Shown here: positions 7,892 through 16,104 of the stretch, piece after piece
How positions within the stretch are numbered: the first letter of the stretch is position 1
Layout of the letters: each line of letters begins with the position of its first letter
DNA from: Mesorhizobium sp. B2-3-12
GTDB lineage: Bacteria; Pseudomonadota; Alphaproteobacteria; Rhizobiales; Rhizobiaceae
Assembly: GCF_006442205.1 (NCBI RefSeq)
Contig: NZ_VFVR01000009.1
Location: 1 to 64,000, forward strand
Length of the DNA: 64,000 bases
Reading direction: 5' to 3'
Position numbers and translations under genes: made by a program
The notes under the pieces: generated by a model
The model's database searches: none
What the model saw: only the letters and a program-made list of their open reading frames with translations
Told to the model about the DNA's origin: nothing

Positions 7892-9424
7892 CTACCGGCT
7901 GAGATCGAGCGCCGCCGACAAATCCCCCATCGGCGGCTCGCCATTGGCGGCCAGCGCCTTGTCGCGGGCGACGATGCCTGAAAGCACCGGCAGGTCGTAG
8001 CGCGCGGTGATGAAGCGCAGGATCGACGTCGTGTCGTATTGCGTGTGGTCGACCGTGCCCATCCTGGCATAGGGGGAGACGATGAAGGCCGGGATGCGGT
8101 TGCCCGGGCCCCAGCGGTCGGCCTTGGGCGGCGCGACGTGATCCCAGAAGCCGCCATTCTCGTCATAGGTGACGACCACCAGCATGTGGCCCCATTGCGG
8201 GCTCCTCTCCAGATGCGAAACGAGGTCGGCCAGATGCTGGTCGCCCGAGGTCACGTCGGCATAGCCCGAGTGCTCGTTGAGATTGCCTTGCGGCTTGTAG
8301 AAGGCGACTTGCGGCAGCTTGCCGTCGTCGATCGCCTTGATGAATTCCGCGCCGTCCATGCCGCCGTCCCTGAGATGCTCGGTGCGAGCCGCGGTGCCCG
8401 GCGCGTAAGCGGCGAAATAGTTGAAGGGCTGGTGGTGGAACTGGAAGTTCGGCACCGGCGTGGCGTTCTTGCCGTCCAGCGTTGCCTGCCAGGCGCCGGC
8501 GTACCAGGCCCAGCTCACACCCCTCAGCGACAGGAGATCACCGATGGTGACGTCGTGCTGCGGCGGCAGCGTGGTGGGCGCGGCCGGATCGGCCAACGCC
8601 TTGTCGCCGCCCTCGGCCGGCTTGTTGGCGCTCGGCTCGTAAGGCGGCTGCATGGTGTTGACGGCATGGAAGTCGGGCGTGATGGCGCCGTCATTGACGA
8701 ATTTCGGCACGCCGCCAAGCGCCGAGGCCGGCGAATTGTCGGCCACCTTCAAGGTCGTGCCGTCGGCCTCGACCACGGCGATCTGGCCCTTGATCGGGCT
8801 GGTGTCGGCGTTGGGATAGACCGGCGCGCAGGCGCAGGCGAGCTGGAAATGGTTGAGGAAGGAGCCGCCAAAGGCGCCCTGGAAGAAATTGTCGGCCAGC
8901 ACGTATTTCTTCGCCACCTGCCACATCGGCAGCCTCGAGCCGTCATAATGGCCCATGACCAGGCCGCCGGAATCGGCCCAGGCGACGAACTTGTCGTTCT
9001 TCCCGCCGTCGATCTGCATCTGCTCCTGGTAGAAGCGGTGCCACAGATCGTGGGTGATGACGTTGGTGCCCTCGTGAAAACCCTTGGGATCGTCGATGGC
9101 GAAGGCGGCGTTGGCGAGATGCGCGGTCTCGGCCTCCGTCACCACGGGCGTGACGCCCTTGCCGGTCAGCCCACCCCAGGCCGGCGGCAGTTCGGTCAGC
9201 GGCTTGCCGTCACGGTCGAGCTGGCGCGCCTGATCGGCCGAGACACTGGCCAGACCATTGGCGCCGGGGAAGCCGCCGTAGAGATTATCGAAGCTGCGGT
9301 TCTCGGCATAGATGACGACGACGGTGTCGATCTTGTCGAAGCCCGGAGGCGCGGCATGGGCGGCGGCAGCGAGCGATGCCAGCGCCGTGGAGGCGAGGCA
9401 AAGGGAGAGAAAGGACCTGGTCAT
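7892..9424 (-). CDS. Secreted phosphoesterase (AcpA/phospholipase C-like family, PF04185 type)
   Basis: A 510-residue protein with a signal peptide ending AAAAHA. Just after it stands VVVIYAENRSFDNLYGGFPG, the diagnostic N-terminal metal-site motif of the phosphoesterase family that includes acid phosphatase AcpA and non-haemolytic phospholipases C. Further motifs are VMGHYDGSRLP, YADVTSGDQHLADLVSHLER and VVVTYDENGGFWDHVAPP, which supply metal ligands. It would act in the periplasm on phosphate esters. A PHO-box-like site lies 61-78 bp upstream, so induction by phosphate starvation is likely. It is divergent from a MauG-type peroxidase gene. Confidence 0.9.
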   Translation of the reverse strand: MTRSFLSLCLASTALASLAAAAHAAPPGFDKIDTVVVIYAENRSFDNLYGGFPGANGLASVSADQARQLDRDGKPLTELPPAWGGLTGKGVTPVVTEAETAHLANAAFAIDDPKGFHEGTNVITHDLWHRFYQEQMQIDGGKNDKFVAWADSGGLVMGHYDGSRLPMWQVAKKYVLADNFFQGAFGGSFLNHFQLACACAPVYPNADTSPIKGQIAVVEADGTTLKVADNSPASALGGVPKFVNDGAITPDFHAVNTMQPPYEPSANKPAEGGDKALADPAAPTTLPPQHDVTIGDLLSLRGVSWAWYAGAWQATLDGKNATPVPNFQFHHQPFNYFAAYAPGTAARTEHLRDGGMDGAEFIKAIDDGKLPQVAFYKPQGNLNEHSGYADVTSGDQHLADLVSHLERSPQWGHMLVVVTYDENGGFWDHVAPPKADRWGPGNRIPAFIVSPYARMGTVDHTQYDTTSILRFITARYDLPVLSGIVARDKALAANGEPPMGDLSAALDLSR

Positions 9425-9484
9425 GGGAAGACGCCTCGTGGCTGGGGAGTGGCTGGAGGAACTTTTGGACGCTAGGGCCGCTGC

Positions 9485-9502
9485 TTGTCAGCTTTGTGAC
9501 AG
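9485..9502 (-). promoter_or_regulatory. PHO-box-like site
   Basis: On the minus strand the site reads CTGTCACAAAGCTGACAA: two 7-mers, CTGTCAC and CTGACAA, separated by 4 nt, matching the PhoB direct-repeat consensus CTGTCAT-N4-CTGTCAT at 11 of 14 positions. It lies just upstream of the phosphoesterase gene in the right orientation, on the same face expected for activation. PhoB control is an inference from the match and from the nature of the gene. Confidence 0.6.
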
Positions 9503-9551
9503 GGGCCGTTACGCGCAGCCGCATTGATACAACCTGATACGTTGGCGGGAC

Positions 9552-9706
9552 AGCACCTCCCTCTGGCCTGCCGGCCATCTCCCCCGCAAGGGGGGAGATC
9601 GAATACGGCTATGCGTTCGCCAATCACCAAAGTGTGAGGGGCGCAGTCGCTGAAGCTGCCAATCTCCCCCCTTGCGGGGGAGATGTCCGGCAGGACAGAG
9701 GGGGGT
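9552..9706. repeat. Intergenic palindromic element, class B, copy 2
   Basis: The arms are CCTCCCTCTGGCCTGCCGGC at the left and CCGGCAGGACAGAGGGGGG at the right, each with an inner CTCCCCC/GGGGGAG hairpin. The core is present in reverse orientation (TTCGCCAATC). With the PHO-box region it fills the 386-bp gap between the phosphoesterase and peroxidase genes; no gene is seen there. Confidence 0.85.
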
Positions 9707-9810
9707 GTGACGGAACTCGGCGTCGGCCGCATGTCCTTGCTCGGACACGGGTCATCAATTCGTAGCAATGCCAGTTCCAGACTAGCAGACCACATAACAG
9801 GCCAACCGAC

Positions 9811-11073
9811 ATGCCAGCTGCACAATGGAAGAAACGCGCCTTCGCCGCATCGATGCTCGTCATCATTGCGATCTCCTCTGCCAGCATCGTCAGCGCCGGA
9901 ACCGGCAGCGTCCATCCCGGCCCCCTGTCGCGCGCCGACGCCTTCGCCCGGGCCCAGGCACTCACCGCGCTTGGCAAGAAAATGTTCTTCGACCCGGCGC
10001 TGTCGGCCTCGGGCAGGCAGGCCTGCTCGTCCTGCCATGACCCGCGCCATGCTTTCGGGCCGGCCTCGGCCTCGCCGGTCGAGATGGGCGGGCCTGATCT
10101 CGACCAGCCGGGCGTGCGCGCCGTGCCGTCGCTGCGCTATCTCCAGGCCGCACCCGCCTTCACCGAGCATTTCTACGATTCCGAGGACGAGGGCGACGAG
10201 AGCGTCGACAACGGCCCGACCGGCGGCCTGACCTGGGACGGCCGCGTCGACCACGGCAAGGACCAGGCGAAAATACCCCTGCTCTCGCCCTTCGAGATGG
10301 CCAACAAGGATGCCGGGGCGGTCACCGCCGCCTTGCGCAACTCGGCCTATGCCGGCGACATCAAGGCGGTGTTCGGGCAGGACGTCTTCGACCGCCCGGG
10401 CGACGCCTTCGACGCCGCCGCCGAAGCGCTCGGCACGTTCGAGCAGAGCGCGGCCGACTTCTACCCATACTCCAGCCGCTACGATGCCTTCCTCGCCGGC
10501 AAGGCGACATTGTCGACGCGGGAACTGCATGGCCGCGAACTGTTCGAGGACGAGAAAAAAGGCAATTGCGCCTCCTGCCATCTCAGCGAACCCGCCAATG
10601 ACGGCGAGCCGCCGCAGTTCACCGATTTTGGCCTGATCGCCATCGCCGTGCCGCGCAACCCGGCCATCCCGGCCAACGCCGACCCCGCCTATGCCGATCT
10701 CGGCCTGTGCGGCCCGCTGCGCACCGATTTCCATGGCCGGCCGGAGTATTGCGGCCTGTTCAAGACGCCGACGCTGCGCAATGTCGCGCTGCGCCAGAGT
10801 TTTTTCCACAATGGCGAGTTCCACACACTGCGCGACGCCGTCGCCTTCTACGCCAGCCGCGACACCGATCCCGGCCGCTGGTACCCGAAAAATGCCGAGG
10901 GCACGGTTAAGAAATATGACGATCTGCCAAAGGCTTACTGGGGAAACCTGAATCAGGATCCGCCCTTCGACGGCAAGAAACCCGGCGACAAGCCGGCGCT
11001 CGATGACGCCGAGATCGACGACATCGTCGCGTTTTTGCAGACGCTGACGGATGCGGATCAGGTGGGCCACTGA
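9811..11073 (+). CDS. Di-heme cytochrome c peroxidase, MauG family
   Basis: A 420-residue exported protein with a signal peptide (FAASMLVIIAISSASIVSAG). Two c-type haem sites are present: CSSCHDPRHAFG (Cys72-His76) and CASCHLSEP (about residue 253). ALGKKMFFDPALSASG before the first haem is the classic opening of bacterial di-heme peroxidases; SFFHNGEFHTLRDAVAFYA and DDIVAFLQTLTD close the second domain. Such proteins reduce peroxide or, as in MauG, oxidise protein residues using electrons from periplasmic carriers. The divergent phosphoesterase may share the regulatory region; a joint role is only an inference. Confidence 0.9.
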   Translation: MPAAQWKKRAFAASMLVIIAISSASIVSAGTGSVHPGPLSRADAFARAQALTALGKKMFFDPALSASGRQACSSCHDPRHAFGPASASPVEMGGPDLDQPGVRAVPSLRYLQAAPAFTEHFYDSEDEGDESVDNGPTGGLTWDGRVDHGKDQAKIPLLSPFEMANKDAGAVTAALRNSAYAGDIKAVFGQDVFDRPGDAFDAAAEALGTFEQSAADFYPYSSRYDAFLAGKATLSTRELHGRELFEDEKKGNCASCHLSEPANDGEPPQFTDFGLIAIAVPRNPAIPANADPAYADLGLCGPLRTDFHGRPEYCGLFKTPTLRNVALRQSFFHNGEFHTLRDAVAFYASRDTDPGRWYPKNAEGTVKKYDDLPKAYWGNLNQDPPFDGKKPGDKPALDDAEIDDIVAFLQTLTDADQVGH

Positions 11074-11101
11074 GGCCTAGCACGGAAGCCAAAAACGAAA
11101 T

Positions 11102-11284
11102 GCCGGCGGGCCAGCGCCCCCCTCTGTCCTGCCGGACATCTCCCCCACTTGGGGGGAGATTGGCAGCTTCCGCGCCCCGCGCGATTCTACACGTTGAAGA
11201 TTGGCGAACCCGATGTGCCACCGATCTCCCCCCTCGTGGGGGAGATGTCCGGCAGGACAGAGGGGGGCGCTGGCCCGCCGGCGT
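11102..11284. repeat. Intergenic palindromic element, class B, copy 3
   Basis: The most regular copy: the outer arms pair over about 45 bp, from GCCGGCGGGCCAGCGCCCCC at the left to its complement at the right end. The inner hairpins are CTCCCCCACTTGGGGGGAG and its partner, and the core GATTGGCGAA lies near 11199. It separates the convergent peroxidase and SDR genes, so it could also act as a bidirectional terminator. Confidence 0.9.
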
Positions 11285-11296
11285 CTCCAAGATTCC

Positions 11297-12001
11297 TCAC
11301 AGCGCCCGGATGACACCCCCATCGACACGGATATTCTGCCCGGTAATGTAACCCGCCCCTTCCGAGGCCAGGAAGGCGATCGTCGCGGCAATCTCCTCAC
11401 TCGTCCCATAGCGCTGCATCGGCACGTTGTCGCGGCGCTCTTCGGTCGCCGGCAGGCTGTCGATCCAGCCGGGCAGCACATTGTTCATGCGCACATTGTC
11501 CGGTGCATAGGTGTTGGAAAAAATCTTGGTGTAGGCCGCAAGGCCGGCGCGGAACACGGCCGAGGTCGGGAACATCGCGTTCGGCTCGGCCACCCACGCC
11601 GTCGAGATGTTGATGATGGCGCCGCCCTTCTGCTTGATCATTTGCGGCGCCACGATGCGCACCGGCCGGATGACGTTCATCAAATAGACGTCCATGCCGG
11701 TGTGCCACTGCTCGTCCGTGATCTCCAGGATCGGCGCGCGCGGCCCGTGGCCGCCGCTGTTGACCAGCACGTCGATGCGGCCCCACTTTTCGAGCGTCGC
11801 GTCGGCAAGCCGCTGCAGATCGTCATTCGACTGGTTGGAGCCGGTGACGCCGAGCCCGCCAAGCTCCCTGGCCAGCGCCTCGCCCTTGCCCGAGGAGGAC
11901 AGGATGGCGACCTTGAAGCCATCCGCCGCCAACCGCTTTGCCGCCGCCGCCCCCATGCCGCTGCCGCCGGCGACGATGACTGCTGTTTTTTCTGAGCTCA
12001 T
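11297..12001 (-). CDS. Atypical short-chain dehydrogenase/reductase lacking the Tyr-Lys pair
   Basis: A 234-residue SDR. The Rossmann glycine motif is AGGSGMGAAAA (residues 11-21), and NSGGHG matches the NNAG-like motif. The structural Ser is in AIINIST. The catalytic YxxxK is replaced: aligning on RAGLAAYTK puts SAVFR where YxxxK should be, so Tyr is Ser and Lys is Arg. The C-terminal GYITGQNIRVDGG is normal. Nucleotide binding is likely, but classical SDR catalysis is doubtful; a divergent subfamily with Arg in this position exists. Single gene, convergent with the peroxidase gene. Confidence 0.85.
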   Translation of the reverse strand: MSSEKTAVIVAGGSGMGAAAAKRLAADGFKVAILSSSGKGEALARELGGLGVTGSNQSNDDLQRLADATLEKWGRIDVLVNSGGHGPRAPILEITDEQWHTGMDVYLMNVIRPVRIVAPQMIKQKGGAIINISTAWVAEPNAMFPTSAVFRAGLAAYTKIFSNTYAPDNVRMNNVLPGWIDSLPATEERRDNVPMQRYGTSEEIAATIAFLASEGAGYITGQNIRVDGGVIRAL

Positions 12002-12108
12002 TCGGTTTTCCTCATCGGGGTTGGCGATTGCAGCGGTCCTATAGCCGGTTTCGCCAGCCAGTTCGAACCAGAAAGACTGAACCGACCTGCAAAAAACTTG
12101 GGCGGGCA

Positions 12109-12290
12109 GCGCTGCCCCTCACCTGCCTGCCGGCATCCTCTCCCCGTATAGTGACGGGAGAGGGGCGCTGTGTCAGGCGCTTTCGCCAATCCCGAGCGGT
12201 GCAAGAAGGGTGTGCCGGCGCTGCGGCCAGCTTCTTTCTCCCCGTCACTATACGGGGAGAAATGCCCGGCAGGGCAATGAGGGGCGGCGC
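12109..12290. repeat. Intergenic palindromic element, class A, copy 4
   Basis: The left arm runs GCTGCCCCTCACCTGCCTGC and CTCTCCCCGTATAGTGACGG; the right arm has CCCGTCACTATACGGGGAG and ends GGCAATGAGGGGCGGCGC. The core occurs in reverse orientation (TTTCGCCAATC at 12181). It fills most of the 318-bp gap between the SDR and the XRE-cupin gene; no gene is seen in the gap. Confidence 0.85.
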
Positions 12291-12319
12291 CAACCACGGC
12301 AATCGAAACGAGACGCCCC

Positions 12320-12937
12320 CTACCCCTCCACCGTCTCCAGCACACTGAGCAGCGTGCCTTCCATGTCCGGTTCGTCGCCGGAGCAGACGCACAGCATCTC
12401 GGCGTCGCCCTCGCCTACCGAGAGGTAGGCGTGGCCCATGGTGGAATCGATGTAGACGCTCTCGCCCTCCTTCAGCCGCACCGGCGCGTACTGGTCGGTG
12501 TGCAGTTCGATCTCACCCTTGAGCACGATCAGGAATTCCTCACCGGCATGCCGGGTCAGCGGGCCGAACTGCTGCGGCGTGCGGGCGCGCGCATAGGCAT
12601 GGATCGGCACCATGCGCTTGTGCACCAGGTCGGTGGCGAGATACCGATAATCGTAGTTGCGGGTCAGCTGGCGCAACGTGTTGGCTGGCGACGTCACCGA
12701 GCGGCGGGTGCGCGATGCCGGCTGCTTGCGGTCGCCGCTGAGCAGTTCCGTCACATGGATGCCGAGGCCCTCGCAGATCTGCAGCAGCTTGTCGTAGCTC
12801 AGCGACATCTGGTCGTTCTCGACCTTGGACAGGGTCGACACCGCGACACCGGTGAGAGAGCTGACCTCCTGCAAGGTCCAGCCATGGGTTTTTCTCAAGG
12901 CCCGCAGACAATCACCGAGGTTCGGTTGCTCCGACAT
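12320..12937 (-). CDS. XRE family regulator with C-terminal cupin domain
   Basis: A 205-residue regulator. The N-terminal helix-turn-helix is clear (LRALRKTHGWTLQEVSSLTG, then VAVSTLSKVENDQ), and the C-terminal cupin (about residues 120-195) contains HAGEEFLIVLKGEIELHTD and SVYIDSTMGHAYLS. This PuuR-like architecture is common for repressors of amine or amino-acid catabolism that sense a small ligand in the cupin. Start chosen at ATG 12937, which has GGAG six bases upstream; GTG 12973 lacks one. It is divergent from a D-amino-acid-dehydrogenase-like gene, which is the probable target. Confidence 0.85.
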   Translation of the reverse strand: MSEQPNLGDCLRALRKTHGWTLQEVSSLTGVAVSTLSKVENDQMSLSYDKLLQICEGLGIHVTELLSGDRKQPASRTRRSVTSPANTLRQLTRNYDYRYLATDLVHKRMVPIHAYARARTPQQFGPLTRHAGEEFLIVLKGEIELHTDQYAPVRLKEGESVYIDSTMGHAYLSVGEGDAEMLCVCSGDEPDMEGTLLSVLETVEG

Positions 12938-13010
12938 TGCCAGCTCCATGGCGGCGATCGCGCCGTTCTCCACCCTAGGTAGTCGAACTCTCCGTCGTCA
13001 TCAACAACAC

Positions 13011-13038
13011 CAACAATTTTCTTATACGCTAAATGTTG
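13011..13038. promoter_or_regulatory. Imperfect dyad in the XRE-cupin/flavoprotein divergent promoter
   Basis: CAACAATTT (13011-13019) and AAATGTTG (13031-13038) form an imperfect inverted repeat in the AT-rich stretch between the two divergent genes. It overlaps TTGACT, a possible -35 box of the flavoprotein gene. It is a plausible regulator site, not a certain one. Confidence 0.3.
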
Positions 13039-13070
13039 ACTGGATACGAAAATATTTTTACGACTGATGG

Positions 13071-14204
13071 ATGCAGTCAAAGTCCTCCCAGAAAATCGTC
13101 GTCATCGGCGGCGGCATTGCCGGCCTCTCGTTGGCCGCCGCCGTCGCCGGCTGGGCTGACGTCACCCTCATCGAGCGCGAACCGCATCTGGGTTATCACG
13201 CCAGCGGCCGCTCCGCCGCTTTGTTCACCGAGACCTATGGCAACCGGCTGGTGCGCGCACTGACGCTGGCCAGCCGGCAGGCCATCGTCGAGGGCGGCTT
13301 CGTCGCCCACCGGCGCGGCGCGCTGCATGTCGGCTGGACCGGCGACGACGCTGCCATCGACCGGCTGGCCGGCGAATTGCAGGCTCTGGTGCCCAGCGTG
13401 CGGCGCCTGTCGGCGGCCGAGTTGCACGCGCTGGTTCCGGTCATTGCTGGGGAAACCACCTGCGGCGGCGTCCATGAGCCGGGCGCGGTCGATGTCGACA
13501 CGGGCAAGATGCTGGCGACCTGCGCGTCCAGGCTGAAGGCCAGCGGCGGCATCATCCGCACCGGCGAGGAGGTTCGCGAGATCGCCCGTACCGGAAATGG
13601 CTTCCACGTCATCACCAATGCCGGCACCCATCAGGCCGACATCGTCGTCAACGCCGCGGGCGCCTGGGTCGATGTCGTCGCCGGCATGGCGGGGCTCTCC
13701 GGCCTCGGCTTCCAGCCGAAACGGCGCACCGCTTTCCTGTTCGATCCACCCATGGGCATCGACATTGCCGGCTGGCCGCTGGTGGTCGACCTGCACGAAC
13801 AGTTCTACTTCAAGCCCGATGCCGGCAGGCTGATCGGCTCGCTCGCCGACGAGACGGACTCCGAGCCTTGCGATGCGTATCCGGAAGACATCGACGTCGC
13901 CATCGCCGTCGACCGCATCGAACAGGCGACGTCGATGCGCATCGGCCGTCCGTCGACGCCATGGGCGGGCCTGCGTACCTTCGCGCCCGACCGCACGCCG
14001 GTCGCCGGCTTCGACCCGCGCCTGCCCGGCTTCTTCTGGCTCGGCGGCCAGGGCGGCTACGGTTTTCAGGTGTCGCTGACACTGGCCAGGCTGAGCGCGG
14101 CGCTGATGCGCGGCGAGCCCCTGCCCGGCGATGTCACCGCGCTCGGCGTCACTGCCGCGGCGCTGGCGCCCGATCGCTTCCTTACCCCGGCGGCGACGCC
14201 GTGA
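13071..14204 (+). CDS. FAD-dependent D-amino acid dehydrogenase-like oxidoreductase (DauA type)
   Basis: A 377-residue DAO-family flavoprotein. The FAD-binding motif VVIGGGIAGLSLAAAVAG starts at about residue 8. It is followed by the DauA-like segment LGYHASGRSAALFTETYGNR, which in D-arginine dehydrogenase packs on the flavin. VVNAAGAWVD is the second FAD motif and GLRTFAPDRTPVAGFDP the C-terminal substrate-domain motif. The family oxidises D-amino acids to imino acids, passing electrons to the membrane chain. A peptide-type binding protein gene follows 44 bp downstream, suggesting uptake and oxidation of an amino-acid-like compound. Confidence 0.85.
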   Translation: MQSKSSQKIVVIGGGIAGLSLAAAVAGWADVTLIEREPHLGYHASGRSAALFTETYGNRLVRALTLASRQAIVEGGFVAHRRGALHVGWTGDDAAIDRLAGELQALVPSVRRLSAAELHALVPVIAGETTCGGVHEPGAVDVDTGKMLATCASRLKASGGIIRTGEEVREIARTGNGFHVITNAGTHQADIVVNAAGAWVDVVAGMAGLSGLGFQPKRRTAFLFDPPMGIDIAGWPLVVDLHEQFYFKPDAGRLIGSLADETDSEPCDAYPEDIDVAIAVDRIEQATSMRIGRPSTPWAGLRTFAPDRTPVAGFDPRLPGFFWLGGQGGYGFQVSLTLARLSAALMRGEPLPGDVTALGVTAAALAPDRFLTPAATP

Positions 14205-14248
14205 AGTTTCCTCCCTCAACCCCGAATGTGTCATCAGGAGCGTTTGCG

Positions 14249-15862
14249 ATGAAATCCCTGCGCGCAGTGCTTGCCCCATCCCTTGTGGCCTCGACCCTTC
14301 TGGCTTCATCCGTCCTTCTGGGCGGGCAGGCCCATGCCAAGACGCTGGTCTATTGTTCGGAAGCAAACCCCGAGACCTTCAACCCGGCGATCGGCATCGC
14401 CGATTCCACCATGGACGCCGCCGCCAAGACGATCTTCAACCGGCTGGTCGAGTTCAAGCCGGGCACGACCGAGGTCGGGCCGGCGCTGGCCGAAAGCTGG
14501 GATGTCTCGCCGGACGGCAAGACCTACACCTTCCACCTCAGGCACGGCGTGAAATTCCAGTCGAACGAGCATTTTGCGCCTTCGCGCGACTTCGACGCGG
14601 ATGACGTGCTCTACACATTCAACCGCCAGCGCGACGCCAACAATCCCTATCACAAGCTCGGCGGCGGCTCTTACGAGTACTTCAACGCGCTGGGCATGGG
14701 CACGCTGATCGACAAGATAGACAAGGTCGACGATTACACGGTGCGCTTCACGCTGACGGCTCCCAACGTCACCTTCCTGGCCGGGCTGGCGCTCGACTAT
14801 CTATCGATCCTGTCGCTGGAGCAGACCGAAAAGATGGTGGCGGCCGGCACGCCGGAACTGATCGACAGCGCCCCGGTCGGCACCGGCCCGTTCGTGCTCC
14901 AGGCCTATGTGCCCGACAGCCAGGTCCGCTACGCCGCCAACAAGGATTACTGGCGCGGTGCGCCGAAGATAGACACGCTGGTCTTCGCCATCACGCCCGA
15001 GCCGACCACCCGCGTCGAGCGCATCAAGGCCAATGAATGCCAGGTCGCCGCCCCGCCGCCGCCAAGTGCGGTCGCCGACCTGCGTTCCGATCCCGACATC
15101 ACGGTGCTCGACCTCAAGGGCCAGAACATCGGCATCCTCGGCTTCAATGTCGAACATCCGCCGCTCGGCGATGTGCGCGTGCGCACCGCACTGGCCAAGG
15201 CCATCGACCGCAAGGCGATCGTGGAAGCCGTCTATGCCGGCGCCGGCACGGTCGCCGGCAGCGTCGTGCCGCCGGCGCAGCTCGGCGCGGTCACCAATGC
15301 CGGCATCGACTATGATCCCGATGGCGCGAAGAAACTGCTCAGGGAAGCCGGCCACGAAAGCGGGCTGAAGATCAGCCTGTGGGCGATGCCGGTGTCGCGC
15401 CCCTACAATCCCAACGCCAAGCGCATGGCCGAGATGATCCAGGCCGACTGGGCAAAGGTCGGTGTGCAGTCGGAAATCGTCAGCTTCGAATGGGGCGAAT
15501 ATCTCAAGCGCACCGCGGCGGGCGAGCAGGACACGTTCCTGCTCGGCGGCAGCAGCGACAATGGCGATCCCGACAACATGCTGAGCTATCTGCTCTCCTG
15601 CGACGGCGTGAAGGGCGGCTCCAACCGTTCGCGCTGGTGCGACAAGGATTTCGAGAAACTGCTGGACGAAGGCCGCGTCGCCGCCGACCCGAAGGAGCGC
15701 GCCGCGATCTACGGCAAGGCGCAGGCAATCCTGAAGGCCGAGGCGCCGGTGGCGCCGATCGCCCATTCGATGGTGGCGATCCCGATCCGCAAGAGCGTGC
15801 TCAACTACGTGCTCGACCCCTTCGGCCGGCAGAATTTCGCCGCCGTCGATATGGCCGAGTGA
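14249..15862 (+). CDS. ABC transporter substrate-binding protein, family 5 (dipeptide/oligopeptide type)
   Basis: A 537-residue periplasmic binding protein with a signal peptide (LVASTLLASSVLLGGQAHA) and AGGAG before the ATG at 14249. VYCSEANPETFNPAIGIADS and PALAESWDVSPDGKTYTFHL are the conserved opening of DppA-like proteins, and RTALAKAIDRKAIVEAVYAG is the family-5 hinge motif. DppA homologues bind dipeptides, haem or delta-aminolevulinate. No permease or ATPase genes follow, so it is an orphan binding protein that must use a transporter encoded elsewhere. It is probably co-transcribed with the preceding flavoprotein gene. Confidence 0.9.
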   Translation: MKSLRAVLAPSLVASTLLASSVLLGGQAHAKTLVYCSEANPETFNPAIGIADSTMDAAAKTIFNRLVEFKPGTTEVGPALAESWDVSPDGKTYTFHLRHGVKFQSNEHFAPSRDFDADDVLYTFNRQRDANNPYHKLGGGSYEYFNALGMGTLIDKIDKVDDYTVRFTLTAPNVTFLAGLALDYLSILSLEQTEKMVAAGTPELIDSAPVGTGPFVLQAYVPDSQVRYAANKDYWRGAPKIDTLVFAITPEPTTRVERIKANECQVAAPPPPSAVADLRSDPDITVLDLKGQNIGILGFNVEHPPLGDVRVRTALAKAIDRKAIVEAVYAGAGTVAGSVVPPAQLGAVTNAGIDYDPDGAKKLLREAGHESGLKISLWAMPVSRPYNPNAKRMAEMIQADWAKVGVQSEIVSFEWGEYLKRTAAGEQDTFLLGGSSDNGDPDNMLSYLLSCDGVKGGSNRSRWCDKDFEKLLDEGRVAADPKERAAIYGKAQAILKAEAPVAPIAHSMVAIPIRKSVLNYVLDPFGRQNFAAVDMAE

Positions 15863-15874
15863 GGCGGGGCACCG

Positions 15875-16038
15875 TCCCCTCATCCGGCCGCTACGCGGCC
15901 ACCTTCTCCCCGGTGGGGAGAAGCGATCTTCGAGCGCCGAGTTCCTCTTTCAGCGGCTCCGACAGATGAGCCTGATGAAGCGTGGCGCCCTCTTCTCCCT
16001 GACGGGGAGAAGGTGGCCCGAAGGGCCGGATGAGGGGG
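15875..16038. repeat. RIME-like intergenic palindrome (CCCCTCATCCGGCC type)
   Basis: The arms are CCCCTCATCCGGCCGCTACG and its counterpart GGCCCGAAGGGCCGGATGAG, with inner hairpins CCTTCTCCCCGGTGGGGAG and CTTCTCCCTGACGGGGAGAA. The layout is like the class A/B elements, but the sequence is a separate family and the ATTGGCGAAA core is absent. It lies between the binding-protein and serine-hydrolase genes. Confidence 0.8.
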
Positions 16039-16104
16039 TCTCTCCAAGGGCATAACGCCAGCCGATCTTGCGAAAATCCCGTGCTCCACAAAAGCGAGAC
16101 CATC

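Noticed and set aside
8039..9475. Long open frame opposite the phosphoesterase gene
   Set aside because: It is the antisense of a complete, well-recognised gene; its protein is Arg/Gly/Val-rich without family motifs, as expected in high-G+C DNA.
9472..11070. 532-codon open frame opposite the di-heme peroxidase gene
   Set aside because: It is antisense to a gene with clear haem motifs and has no recognisable domain or ribosome-binding site.
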